The notes below the pieces were generated by a model that ran no database searches, was not told the origin of the DNA, and saw nothing but the letters and a program-made list of their open reading frames with translations. Below, piece by piece: positions 11,754 to 18,657 of a stretch of DNA of 30,522 nt. Each line of letters begins with the position of its first letter. Position 1 is the first letter of the stretch. The position numbers were made by a program, and so were the translations under genes. Source of the DNA: Thioalkalivibrio sp. (lineage in GTDB: Bacteria > Pseudomonadota > Gammaproteobacteria > Ectothiorhodospirales > Ectothiorhodospiraceae); assembly GCA_003555285.1 (NCBI GenBank), contig PWGH01000074.1, forward strand, positions 1 to 30,522, given 5' to 3'.

Positions 11754-11818
11754 TGACCGGGCTGCGCTGATGACCGGGCCATGCTGATGACCGGGCCATG
11801 CTGATGACCGGGAATGTG
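11751..11818. repeat. 17-bp tandem repeat, four copies
   Basis: Units of TGATGACCGGGCCATGC start at 11751, 11768, 11785 and 11802. Copies 2 and 3 are identical, copy 1 differs near its end and copy 4 diverges after TGATGACCGGG. The trpS stop codon is the first TGA. Each unit brings a TGATG stop/start overlap. Confidence 0.85.
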
Positions 11819-11853
11819 GTTCGGCCGGAAATCCTGCCGGCAGGCGCCAGGCG

Positions 11854-12717
11854 GTGACGGGCGCCGCCGCCCACGCGAAGACGATGCCGCCTGTCGCGCA
11901 TCCCGACGCCGACACCAACGGTGCCGATCCCCAATGGTCCTGCCGGGTGAACGGCAGCCCGCTCGATGCCTTGCCGCTGGACCTGTATATCCCGCCGGAT
12001 GCGCTCGAGGTCTTTCTCGAGTCCTTCGAGGGTCCGCTGGACCTGTTGCTGTATTTGATCCGGCGTCAAAACGTGGACGTGCTCGCGATCCCGATTGCCG
12101 AGATCACCCGGCAGTACATGCTGTACATCGAGGTGATCCAGGCGCTGCGCCTGGATCTGGCGGGCGAATACCTGGTCATGGCTGCGTTGCTCGCGGAGAT
12201 CAAGTCGCGCCTGTTGCTGCCGCGGCCGGAGCGCGCCGACGACGATCCGGAGGAAGACCCGCGGCTGGCGCTGATTCGGCAACTGCAGGAATATGAGCGT
12301 TTCAAGACCGCGGCCGAGCGCCTGGATGCACTGCCACGCCTGGAACGGGACTGTTTCCATGCCCAGGCGTCGCACGAAGCCCTGGCCTCGCCGCCGCTGC
12401 CCGCTCCGGCCCTGGAAGACCTGCTGGAGGCCCTCGTGGGGGTGTTGCGCCGGGCGAGTCTGAGCGCGCACCACCAGATCAGCGCCGAGGCCCTGTCCGT
12501 GCGCGAGAGCATGACCCGGATTCTCGAGGTGCTCGGCCACGATCGTTTCGTCGACTTCGTCAGCCTGCTGCTGCCGGCCGAGGGCCGTCCCGGGGTGGTC
12601 GTGGCCTTTTTGGCGGTGCTCGAGCTCAGCAAGGGGGGCTTGCTGGAGTGGGCTCAGGTGGATGCCTTCGGACCGCTGCAGGTCCGGCGCCGGTTGGGCC
12701 GGGAGACCGAGGCATGA
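11854..12717 (+). CDS. scpA: Segregation and condensation protein ScpA
   Basis: ScpA is the kleisin subunit that bridges the two SMC heads and binds an ScpB dimer. The 287-residue product contains the ScpA hallmark FEGPLDLLLYLIRRQNVDV from about residue 52, followed by IPIAEITRQYMLYIE and YLVMAALLAEIKSRLLLP. The C-terminal winged-helix segment (VVVAFLAVLELSKGGLLEW) docks on the SMC head. The first 40 or so residues are polar and poorly conserved; the GTG at 11854 has only a weak Shine-Dalgarno, and an ATG at 11884 is an alternative. The stop overlaps the scpB start as ATGA, so the two are probably translated together. The partner smc is about 9 kb upstream. Confidence 0.95.
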   Translation: MTGAAAHAKTMPPVAHPDADTNGADPQWSCRVNGSPLDALPLDLYIPPDALEVFLESFEGPLDLLLYLIRRQNVDVLAIPIAEITRQYMLYIEVIQALRLDLAGEYLVMAALLAEIKSRLLLPRPERADDDPEEDPRLALIRQLQEYERFKTAAERLDALPRLERDCFHAQASHEALASPPLPAPALEDLLEALVGVLRRASLSAHHQISAEALSVRESMTRILEVLGHDRFVDFVSLLLPAEGRPGVVVAFLAVLELSKGGLLEWAQVDAFGPLQVRRRLGRETEA

Positions 12718-13442
12718 CGGTGCCGTCTGGCGGTAACGAGACGCGTGGGCTCGAGATCCGAGAGTCCGAGGCCCCCGATACCCAGACGCTCGAACGGGTG
12801 CTCGAGGCGGTGTTGTTCGCGGCCTCCGAACCCATCCCCGTACGGGATCTTCTGGCCGCGTGCGTGGATCTGGGTGCAGTCGAGCGTTCGGAGATCGAGC
12901 GCGCGCTGGAACAGCTTGCGGCGCACTATCAGGATCGCGCCGTCGAACTGGTGCGCTCGGCCGGTGGGTATCGGTTCCGGGTGCGGGCGCAATATTCGGC
13001 TCAGGTTCAGGCGGCGCAGCCGGAGCGGCCCTCGCGCCTGTCGCGGGCGCTGCTGGAAACGCTGGCGATCATCGCCTATCGCCAGCCCGTGACCCGCGCG
13101 GAGGTCGAGGAGATTCGCGGTGTGGCGGTGAGTACGCCGATCATGCGCAACCTCCTCGAGCGTGAGTGGGTGCACGTGGTCGGGCATAAGGAAGTCCCGG
13201 GCCGTCCGGCGTTGTATGCGACCACCCGGACCTTTCTCGACGATCTGGGCCTCGGTCGGCTCGACGAATTGCCACCGCTGGATGCGCTGCGCGAACTGGT
13301 CGATCCGCCGGCCGCGTCCGGCGAGCGGCCGAACCCGGCCGACGCGGCTGCCGGCGCCGATGAGGCCCCCACGCCCTCGGAGGCATCGGTACAGGAACCC
13401 GCGGCGACCGAAGTCGACGCGTTCCCGGGATCGTCCTCCTGA
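12714..13442 (+). CDS. scpB: Segregation and condensation protein ScpB
   Basis: ScpB dimerises and binds the middle of ScpA to complete the SMC-ScpAB complex. The 242-residue product has tandem winged-helix domains: the first begins LERVLEAVLFAASEPI, and the second holds LSRALLETLAIIAYRQPVT and the VSTPIMRNLLEREWV segment, with GRPALYATT near the end. A tail of about 55 residues rich in Pro, Ala and Glu follows and looks disordered. The ATG at 12714 overlaps the scpA TGA and has GGAG about 8 nt upstream. In relatives rluB usually comes next; here a psiE-like gene and moaB intervene. Confidence 0.95.
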   Translation: MTVPSGGNETRGLEIRESEAPDTQTLERVLEAVLFAASEPIPVRDLLAACVDLGAVERSEIERALEQLAAHYQDRAVELVRSAGGYRFRVRAQYSAQVQAAQPERPSRLSRALLETLAIIAYRQPVTRAEVEEIRGVAVSTPIMRNLLEREWVHVVGHKEVPGRPALYATTRTFLDDLGLGRLDELPPLDALRELVDPPAASGERPNPADAAAGADEAPTPSEASVQEPAATEVDAFPGSSS

Positions 13443-13451
13443 GAAAGTCCT

Positions 13452-13467
13452 ACCCGCGCTTGCGGGT
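13452..13467 (+). terminator. Hairpin just after scpB
   Basis: ACCCGC and GCGGGT (13452-13457 and 13462-13467) form a perfect 6-bp stem with a GCTT loop 10 nt after the scpB stop. No T-run follows, so termination by it alone is doubtful. Confidence 0.35.
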
Positions 13468-13513
13468 TCCATTCTCACCGCAAATCACCAGATCTTCATC
13501 TATATTCCTCCCC

Positions 13514-13544
13514 GGGGAACGATAAACCCGGGGGGAACGATAAA
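13514..13544. repeat. Direct repeat GGGGAACGATAAA in the leader of psiE copy 1
   Basis: GGGGAACGATAAA occurs at 13514-13526 and again at 13532-13544, with an 18-bp start-to-start distance. It lies between scpB and the first psiE-like gene, upstream of a terminator-like hairpin. It could be a pair of binding sites or a simple duplication. Confidence 0.6.
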
Positions 13545-13588
13545 AACGTGTGAGGAGGAAAGTGGGCCACGCCCAGGATCCTTGGCGG

Positions 13589-13620
13589 CCGGCTTCCGCG
13601 TGCCTATCGGGCCGGTTTTT
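13589..13620 (+). terminator. Rho-independent terminator upstream of psiE copy 1
   Basis: CCGGC (13589-13593) pairs with GCCGG (13611-13615), extendable by G-T pairs, and TTTTT follows at 13616-13620. It is about 150 nt after scpB and only 29 nt before the psiE-like ATG, so it could end the scpB transcript or act as an attenuator. Confidence 0.5.
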
Positions 13621-13649
13621 AATGGACGTTCTAGCGGGATGCCTGTCGC

Positions 13650-14063
13650 ATGTCGGAAAAAGCCTTTGCACTGAGTAAGCATTTTGGGTTGAAGATGGCC
13701 CAGACCTTTCAAATCGTGTTGTTGTTCATCGCCGGGTTTGCGATTCTTTGGGCCACGATCATCGAAGTCGGCACGGTGGTCGGCCAGGGTGGGCCGGGGC
13801 TCGGCGACGTGCTGATGCTGTTCCTGCTGATCGAATTGGCAGCGATGGTCGCCATCTACTTCAAGACCAACCAACTGTCGGTCCGCTTCCTGGTCTACAT
13901 CGCGATCACGGCTCTGACCCGCGTGCTGGTCGTGGACGTGAAGACCATGGAAAACGCCACGGTGATCACGCTGGTCGGCGCCATCTTCGCACTGACGCTC
14001 GGCGTGCTGATCCTGCGCGGGTGCGAAGTCTGGTTCGGCCGCGACACCGAGCAACAGGACTAA
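13650..14063 (+). CDS. PsiE-like phosphate-starvation-inducible membrane protein, copy 1
   Basis: This is a 137-residue integral membrane protein of the PsiE family (E. coli PsiE is 136 residues and is induced by phosphate starvation; its molecular role is unknown). Four hydrophobic helices are visible, at about residues 20-40, 50-70, 78-95 and 105-125. The family pattern VLMLFLLIELAAMVAIYFK, then FLVYIAITALTRVLVVD, is clear. The ATG at 13650 gives the right length, but the Shine-Dalgarno is poor. A second member lies 1.7 kb away at 15720-16151; the two share the helix pattern but differ at most positions, so this is not a recent duplication. It converges with moaB across a 4-nt gap. Confidence 0.85.
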   Translation: MSEKAFALSKHFGLKMAQTFQIVLLFIAGFAILWATIIEVGTVVGQGGPGLGDVLMLFLLIELAAMVAIYFKTNQLSVRFLVYIAITALTRVLVVDVKTMENATVITLVGAIFALTLGVLILRGCEVWFGRDTEQQD

Positions 14064-14067
14064 GCCC

Positions 14068-14580
14068 TCATTCCTTCAGGCGGGGCATCAGCATGGTGAG
14101 ATTGCAGGGGCGGGTGCGGGCATCGAGTTGCGCCTCGATGATCCGGTTCCAGGCCGTCGTGCACGCGTTCTGGGATCCGGGCAGCACGAACACGAACGTG
14201 CCGTTCGCCACGCCCGACAGCGCGCGGGATTGCAGGCTGGAGGTGCCGATCTCTTCATAAGAGAGATAGCGAAAAAGCTCACCAAAGCCACTGATTTCCT
14301 TATCAAGAAGGGGGGCGATCGCCTCGGGCGTGCCATCCCGGCCAGTGATGCCGGTGCCGCCGGTGGTCAGGATGCAGTCGATGTCGCCATCGGCGATCCA
14401 GCGCGAGATCACCGCCCGGATCGCATACCGGTCGTCGCGCACGAGTTCGCGCGCGGCGAGGCGATGGCCCGCCGCCTCGAGCAATTCCACCAGCGCGGTC
14501 CCGGAGCTGTCCTCGGCCCGCTGGCGGCTGTCGGAAACGGTGAGCACGGCAATATGCAGCGACAGCAAGGAATCGGTCAT
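14068..14580 (-). CDS. moaB: Molybdenum cofactor biosynthesis protein B
   Basis: MoaB belongs to the MogA/MoaB family that binds molybdopterin; in enteric bacteria MogA performs the adenylylation step and MoaB's part is less clear. The 170-residue product is the usual length. It has TTGGTGITGRDGTPEA, the FGELFRYLSYEEIGTSSLQS segment, GVANGTFVFVLPGS, and the closing PCNLTMLMPRLKE typical of MoaB rather than MogA. The ATG at 14580 has AAGGA 7 nt upstream. It is the only minus-strand gene between 7.4 and 22.7 kb, lies back to back with rluB (60 nt between starts) and converges on psiE copy 1. No other Mo-cofactor gene is present in the window. Confidence 0.95.
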   Translation of the reverse strand: MTDSLLSLHIAVLTVSDSRQRAEDSSGTALVELLEAAGHRLAARELVRDDRYAIRAVISRWIADGDIDCILTTGGTGITGRDGTPEAIAPLLDKEISGFGELFRYLSYEEIGTSSLQSRALSGVANGTFVFVLPGSQNACTTAWNRIIEAQLDARTRPCNLTMLMPRLKE

Positions 14581-14640
14581 CAGCAGGTCCTTTTGGTGTA
14601 TCGTCGGCAGCCATCATAAACAGCTGTTGCGAGCCTTGAA

Positions 14641-15480
14641 ATGGCAGAACGTTTGCAGAAGTACCTTGCTGCCCGAGGTCTGGGTTCGCGCCGGGAGATC
14701 GAGGGCTGGATCGAGCGCGGCGAGATCCATGTCAACGGGCGGGTGGCGACGCTGGGCCTCCAGGTGAGCGCAGAGGATGTGATCTACGTCCGGGGCCGCC
14801 TGGTGCACGGCGATGAACGCGCTCACCGGTGGCTGGCCTACCACAAGCCCGAGGGTGAGATCTGCACCCGCTCGGATCCCGAGGGTCGTGCCAGTGTGTT
14901 CGCGACGCTGCCCCGGCTGCGGGGGCAGCGCTGGGTGTCGATCGGACGGTTGGACCTGAATACCTCCGGGCTGCTGCTGTTCACCACCGACGGCGCCCTG
15001 GCGCATGCGCTGATGCATCCCTCGCACGCGATCCTGCGCGAGTACGCAGTTCGGGTGCTGGGGGAGGTGCCGAACGAGGTTCAGCAGCGTCTGCTCAACG
15101 GGGTCGAGCTCGAGGACGGCCCCGCGCATTTCGACAGCCTGAAATCCGCCGGCGGCGAGGGGGCCAATCACTGGTTCCATGTGACCGTCAGCGAAGGGCG
15201 CAACCGCCTGGTCCGGCGCCTCTGGGATGCGGTGGAAATCACCGTCAGTCGCCTGATCCGTATTCGCTACGGGCCGGTGGAACTGGGCCGGAGCCTGAAG
15301 ACCGGCCGCTTCCGGGATCTGGATCCGCGCGAGGTGCGCGCGCTGTATGCGGCGGTCGAGCTGTCGATGCCGCGCCCGCCGCGGCCGACTGGAAAGCGTC
15401 CCGGCCAGCGTCCGGGCGAACGGGCCGCACCCAAGCGAAACCCGCGGCGGCCGCCGACCAAGCCCACCCGCGTTCGGTAG
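14641..15480 (+). CDS. rluB: 23S rRNA pseudouridine synthase, RluB type
   Basis: RluB isomerises a uridine in the peptidyl-transferase region of 23S rRNA (U2605 in E. coli). The 279-residue product has an N-terminal S4 RNA-binding domain (ERLQKYLAARGLGSRREIE), the catalytic RsuA-type motif GRLDLNTSGLLL with Asp105, and a C-terminal VTVSEGRNRLVRRLWDAV segment. A basic Pro/Arg/Lys-rich tail of about 35 residues follows, as in other RluB proteins. The ATG at 14641 gives a standard N-terminus; the Shine-Dalgarno is weak. RluB is favoured over RsuA/RluE/RluF by the S4 domain, the basic tail and the closeness to scpAB. Confidence 0.93.
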   Translation: MAERLQKYLAARGLGSRREIEGWIERGEIHVNGRVATLGLQVSAEDVIYVRGRLVHGDERAHRWLAYHKPEGEICTRSDPEGRASVFATLPRLRGQRWVSIGRLDLNTSGLLLFTTDGALAHALMHPSHAILREYAVRVLGEVPNEVQQRLLNGVELEDGPAHFDSLKSAGGEGANHWFHVTVSEGRNRLVRRLWDAVEITVSRLIRIRYGPVELGRSLKTGRFRDLDPREVRALYAAVELSMPRPPRPTGKRPGQRPGERAAPKRNPRRPPTKPTRVR

Positions 15481-15598
15481 TGGACCCGCGCCCTACGAGG
15501 CCCTGCGCCCAGACGAGGGGTCCGCAAGTGGCGGCCCGGAACGAGCTCCACTCCCTGATCGTCGAGCCCGGCAAACGTGGCTGCCACCCGGTGCCGGT

Positions 15599-15651
15599 CG
15601 CTACCGCCTGTCCGTTGCGACCCGACTGCCCGGGGCGGGTAGCGCTTTTTT
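15599..15651 (+). terminator. Rho-independent terminator after rluB
   Basis: CGCTACC at 15599-15605 pairs perfectly with GGTAGCG at 15638-15644, and GCC/GGC can extend the stem across a bulge. T6 follows at 15646-15651. It lies about 120 nt after rluB and 68 nt before psiE copy 2. Confidence 0.65.
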
Positions 15652-15672
15652 GAGCAAAGGCGTATCAAATAG

Positions 15673-15696
15673 CCTCCGGCCGGTTGCGGCCGGAGG
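15673..15696 (+). promoter_or_regulatory. Perfect 10-bp hairpin in the psiE copy 2 leader
   Basis: CCTCCGGCCG (15673-15682) and CGGCCGGAGG (15687-15696) form a perfect stem with a GTTG loop. The CCTCC on the left arm is complementary both to the GGAGG in the right arm and to the real Shine-Dalgarno GGAGG at 15711-15715, so two alternative pairings are possible. Confidence 0.5.
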
Positions 15697-15719
15697 TCGA
15701 TGGACACCACGGAGGCTTC

Positions 15720-16151
15720 ATGCAGGTCGAGGACTTTGGCAAGAGGGCATTGCATACCACCGAGGTGGCGGTGCTCGGGGTGATCGCAGTGGCCACGGTG
15801 ATCGCGATTCTTCAGGAAATCGCTCTCATGGTCCGCAATCTGGAGGTGACGCTGGCGGATCTGCTGTTGTTGTTCATCTTCCTCGAGGTGCTGGCCATGG
15901 TTGGCATCTACCTGAAGTCCGGGCGTCTGCCGGTGCGGCTGCCGCTGTACATCGCCATCGTGGCCCTCGCCCGATACATCATCATCGACATGAAGGCGAT
16001 GGATTTCTGGGAAATGTTCGCGGTCTCGGTCGGCATTCTGATGATCACGGTGGCGATCCTGATCCTGCGCTACGGTCACATCCGCTTTCCCTATACCGAT
16101 GAGGGCGACGCCGAACCCCCGTTGCCGAAACGCGATTCTCCCAAACCGTGA
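15720..16151 (+). CDS. PsiE-like phosphate-starvation-inducible membrane protein, copy 2
   Basis: This is a 143-residue PsiE-family membrane protein with four hydrophobic helices. The family core reads LLLLFIFLEVLAMVGIYLK, then LPLYIAIVALARYIIIDMK, with ILILRYGHIRF at the end of the last helix and a short Pro-rich tail. The ATG at 15720 has a strong GGAGG Shine-Dalgarno at 15711-15715 with a short 4-nt spacer; the frame opens earlier at 15684, but that start falls inside a hairpin. A terminator and a stable hairpin precede it, so expression is probably independent of rluB. Compared with copy 1 it keeps the helix layout and the ELL/IYxK and IAI motifs. The biochemical function of the family is unknown. 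Confidence 0.85.
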   Translation: MQVEDFGKRALHTTEVAVLGVIAVATVIAILQEIALMVRNLEVTLADLLLLFIFLEVLAMVGIYLKSGRLPVRLPLYIAIVALARYIIIDMKAMDFWEMFAVSVGILMITVAILILRYGHIRFPYTDEGDAEPPLPKRDSPKP

Positions 16152-16240
16152 AGGCCAGCCCGTGAAGACCCATCCTTGAAGGCGTGCCGCTGCACCGGCA
16201 TGCCGGGCAGCACCGGGTCGTGAACCACCCGGGGACAACC

Positions 16241-17170
16241 GTGGAGATCCTGGTGCCTGGGCTCTGGCGACTCGCGCCGTTGGTGTCCCGGGGTGGGACC
16301 CCCGGCCCGCTTTCGCGGATGCTCGGACGCGGCCGTCTGCTCGCGAGCGCGAGCGGCGGATGGGAGGCGGAACTGGCCGCCGATCTGGGGTTCCGGCCGG
16401 GTCGCCATGGGCGACGGCGCTGGCTGGCCCTGCCGGTGACCCTGACCGTGGGCATGACCGACCTGATCGCAAGCCCGGTGGACGACTGGACACCCGATGA
16501 GCGCACCGCGCTGCGTGCGGTCCTCGAGCCCGATCTGGCACAGGCTGGCGCGACCTGGCACGAGGCGGTTCCGGGACTCGTGGAACTGGAACTCGAGGGC
16601 GGCGGGGACTGGCCGGGACGCCCCCCATCGATGGGCCTGGGGCAGCCGATGCGCATGCCCGGGCTCGAGGATCCGATGGCTCGGCGCATCCAGATTCTGG
16701 CCAACGCGGTCCAGATGCTCTGGTTCGATCACCCGGTGAATCGGGAGCGCGCCGCCGCCGGACGGGCTCCGGTGCACGGCCTGTGGCTCTGGTCGCCCGG
16801 CACGCCGGTGGAGGCACCCGCGGTGCGCCGCATCGCCGGGGGCGGCGGCATTGCCCACTGGCTTGCCGAGGCGGTGGACATTCCCTGGTCCGGGGACCCG
16901 CTGGAGCCCGAGGCCGATCGCATCGTCATCGAGGCCCTGGTCCGGACCGACGGCGACGGCGGCTCGGCGCCGGGTGGCGGCGACGAGGTGTTGGCAACCC
17001 TGGTCACCGACGTGCTCGAGCCCCAGCTCCGCCGCCTGCGCGCCGGCGCCGTCGACGAACTGCGCCTTCACGACCCCGGCACGGCCTGCCTGCGGGTCAC
17101 GCGCAGCGAGTGGCGCCGTTTCTGGCGTCGCAGTCGCGCGTTGTGGTCAGTGCCTCCAGGCCAGGTCTGA
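16241..17170 (+). CDS. RpfE/COG4255-family protein of unknown function
   Basis: This 309-residue protein resembles the RpfE-like (COG4255) proteins of beta- and gammaproteobacteria, which are often labelled phosphoglycerate mutase without proof. The recognisable part is a segment at about 16680-16800, with RRIQILANAVQMLWFDHPVN, then RAAAGRAPVHGLWLWSPG; the family pattern is hPvN, then R-x3-G-x3-vN-x-x-W-xW-G. The start is uncertain: the GTG at 16241 begins MEILVPGLWRL, which fits the family start, and has GGGGA 5 nt upstream. An upstream GTG at 16184 would add 19 residues. In Xanthomonas rpfE sits near recJ and prfB; here prfB follows within 1.5 kb. No membrane segment or signal peptide is visible. 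Confidence 0.72.
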   Translation: MEILVPGLWRLAPLVSRGGTPGPLSRMLGRGRLLASASGGWEAELAADLGFRPGRHGRRRWLALPVTLTVGMTDLIASPVDDWTPDERTALRAVLEPDLAQAGATWHEAVPGLVELELEGGGDWPGRPPSMGLGQPMRMPGLEDPMARRIQILANAVQMLWFDHPVNRERAAAGRAPVHGLWLWSPGTPVEAPAVRRIAGGGGIAHWLAEAVDIPWSGDPLEPEADRIVIEALVRTDGDGGSAPGGGDEVLATLVTDVLEPQLRRLRAGAVDELRLHDPGTACLRVTRSEWRRFWRRSRALWSVPPGQV

Positions 17171-17412
17171 CGCTGCGGATCGCTGACGCAGACCGAACCC
17201 CGCCGGGCCCGGTCCGGTCGGAGGCTGCCGAGCCCGGAGATTGCATCCTTGTAATGGCATCGACAGGTTCCCGTTGGGGGTGCCCTGGTACCCTGGGCTC
17301 GTTGAAATAGCTTGGCCTTGGTGAACGCCGGTCCTTTAACGGAGTCGATATCCAGTGTGCGGTGGCGCTGACGGTGCCTGTGCCAATGATTGGATGACAG
17401 AAGGTGGCTTGG

Positions 17413-17673
17413 ATGATGAATGGTTATGGATTTGAGCATGGATTTGGCCATGGGTTTGGGCTCCTCTTCTGGATCTTGATCCTGGGTCTGGTGGTTGTGG
17501 CGGTCGTATTGATCATTCGCGGTTTCGAAGGCGGGAACACGGTCGACAAGACCCCTGCAAGGAACCAGAGTGCGCTGGAGGTTCTCGAAGAGCGGTATGC
17601 CCGGGGCGAGATCGAACACGATGAATTCGTACGGCGCAAGCGAGATTTGCAGGACCGCAAGCCCGACTCGTGA
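17413..17673 (+). CDS. Small SHOCT-domain membrane protein
   Basis: This is an 86-residue protein with a His/Gly/Phe-rich N-terminus (MMNGYGFEHGFGHGFGLLFW), one transmembrane helix at about residues 17-37, and a C-terminal SHOCT domain, ALEVLEERYARGEIEHDEF, followed by RRKRDLQ. SHOCT is a short alpha-helical, oligomerisation-type motif found at the ends of many membrane proteins. The ATG at 17413 is chosen because AAGG lies 8 nt upstream; an upstream GTG at 17404 would overlap that Shine-Dalgarno. The His/Gly-rich start resembles small metal-associated membrane proteins. It precedes the Met-rich Spy-like gene by 127 nt on the same strand. Its function is unknown. Confidence 0.78.
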   Translation: MMNGYGFEHGFGHGFGLLFWILILGLVVVAVVLIIRGFEGGNTVDKTPARNQSALEVLEERYARGEIEHDEFVRRKRDLQDRKPDS

Positions 17674-17800
17674 GCCCGTCTCCGAGAGGGCCACTACCCA
17701 ACGCCGCCCCGAGTCAGCGGAAGGTTTCGTGATTGAGGCGGGATCTGCGTCCGAAATCCGGGGAAACTTCCCTGTAACGGTTCAATACAAGGAGATGACC

Positions 17801-18418
17801 ATGAATGCACGCAAGCAAGCACCTGCGCTGGCACTCGGGCTGGCCCTGGCATTGGGTGCCGGCGGTACCGGCGTCACGCTGGCCCAGGAGTTGGGCGGGA
17901 TGATGGGCGACGATCACGGCGCGATGGACAGGGAGCACGGGACCATGGGCCCCGGCATGGGGATGGGTGAGGGCATGGGGATGGGGCCGGGCATGGGGAT
18001 GATGCCGGGCATGGGCATGGGTCCCGGCATGCGCACGGGTCCCGGTATGCAGATGATGCAAGAGATGCATGCGATGCGGGAGATGCTTTCGGCCGAGCAG
18101 CGCGCCGAGTTGCGTGAGTTGATGCAGGAGCACCGCCCGGCGCAATACGAGCGGATGGGGCAGATGATGAATCTGCGGGAGGATCTGATGGACGAACTGG
18201 CGCAGGATCGCCCGGATCCGGAGACGGTCGAGCAGATGCACGGGCGGATGGCCGAGATCCACGGCGCGATGCTGGCCGAACAGGTGCGGATGCGTAATGC
18301 CATGCACGAGTTGCTCACCGACGAGCAACGCGAGCAGCTGCGCGAGCGGACCCCGCTCGGGGCCACCGAGGCACACGATGAGGCACCGGATCACGAGGCC
18401 CACCACCCCGCCCGCTGA
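17801..18418 (+). CDS. Met/Gly-rich periplasmic protein, Spy/CpxP-like (LTxxQ)
   Basis: This is a 205-residue exported protein. It begins with a signal peptide (hydrophobic ALALGLALALGAGG, probable cleavage after TLA near residue 28). A striking Met/Gly/Pro-rich segment at about residues 45-85 (repeats such as GPGMGMG) follows, and then helical regions carrying LSAEQRAELRELMQEH and LTDEQREQLRER, which resemble the LTxxQ motifs of Spy/CpxP envelope-stress chaperones. The tail is rich in His, Glu and Asp. The ATG at 17801 has AAGGAG 6 nt upstream; the ATG at 17795 has no spacing and is less likely. Met-rich stretches bind Cu(I) or Ag(I) in other periplasmic proteins, but metal binding here is inference. 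The partner gene is probably the SHOCT gene upstream. Confidence 0.8.
   Translation: MNARKQAPALALGLALALGAGGTGVTLAQELGGMMGDDHGAMDREHGTMGPGMGMGEGMGMGPGMGMMPGMGMGPGMRTGPGMQMMQEMHAMREMLSAEQRAELRELMQEHRPAQYERMGQMMNLREDLMDELAQDRPDPETVEQMHGRMAEIHGAMLAEQVRMRNAMHELLTDEQREQLRERTPLGATEAHDEAPDHEAHHPAR
17940..18055. repeat. GGCATGGG-type low-complexity repeat coding for the Met/Gly stretch
   Basis: Imperfect units around CCGGGCATGGGGATG recur within the Spy-like gene and encode GPGMGM repeats. Copy number could vary between strains. It is coding sequence, not an intergenic repeat. Confidence 0.8.
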
Positions 18419-18621
18419 CGCCGGACTTTCGTCGGTGCAGTCGCGGCAGCGCGGGGGTCCTGGCACCCGCCTCGAGCGTCGACGGGAGCGCCCGTGACGT
18501 TGAGGCGGTGCGGCGGCGCTCAAGGTGCACTGGCCCCCCTGGCAGGATCAAGGATGCGCTCAGGGTCGGTCGAGCCGCACCCTGATCGTTCGCAATTCTG
18601 CGGAAATAGGTGCGGACTTGG

Positions 18622-18627
18622 TATACT
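18622..18627 (+). promoter_or_regulatory. Probable -10 element upstream of prfB
   Basis: TATACT at 18622-18627 lies 30 nt before the prfB ATG at 18658, a good distance for a -10 box and short leader. The -35 is unclear (TGCGGA at 18599 is at 17-nt spacing). The preceding 200 nt, from the end of the Spy-like gene, hold no gene. Confidence 0.45.
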
Positions 18628-18657
18628 TGCCGGCTTTGCCGTCGGGGATCCGTCATC

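Noticed and set aside
11751..11818. Tandem repeats as a CRISPR array
   Set aside because: Units are 17 bp and directly abutting, with no unique spacers.
15267..16817. Minus-strand open frame of 516 codons
   Set aside because: It spans the end of rluB, the second psiE and the RpfE-like gene on the other strand, and its translation is Arg/Pro-rich without domains.
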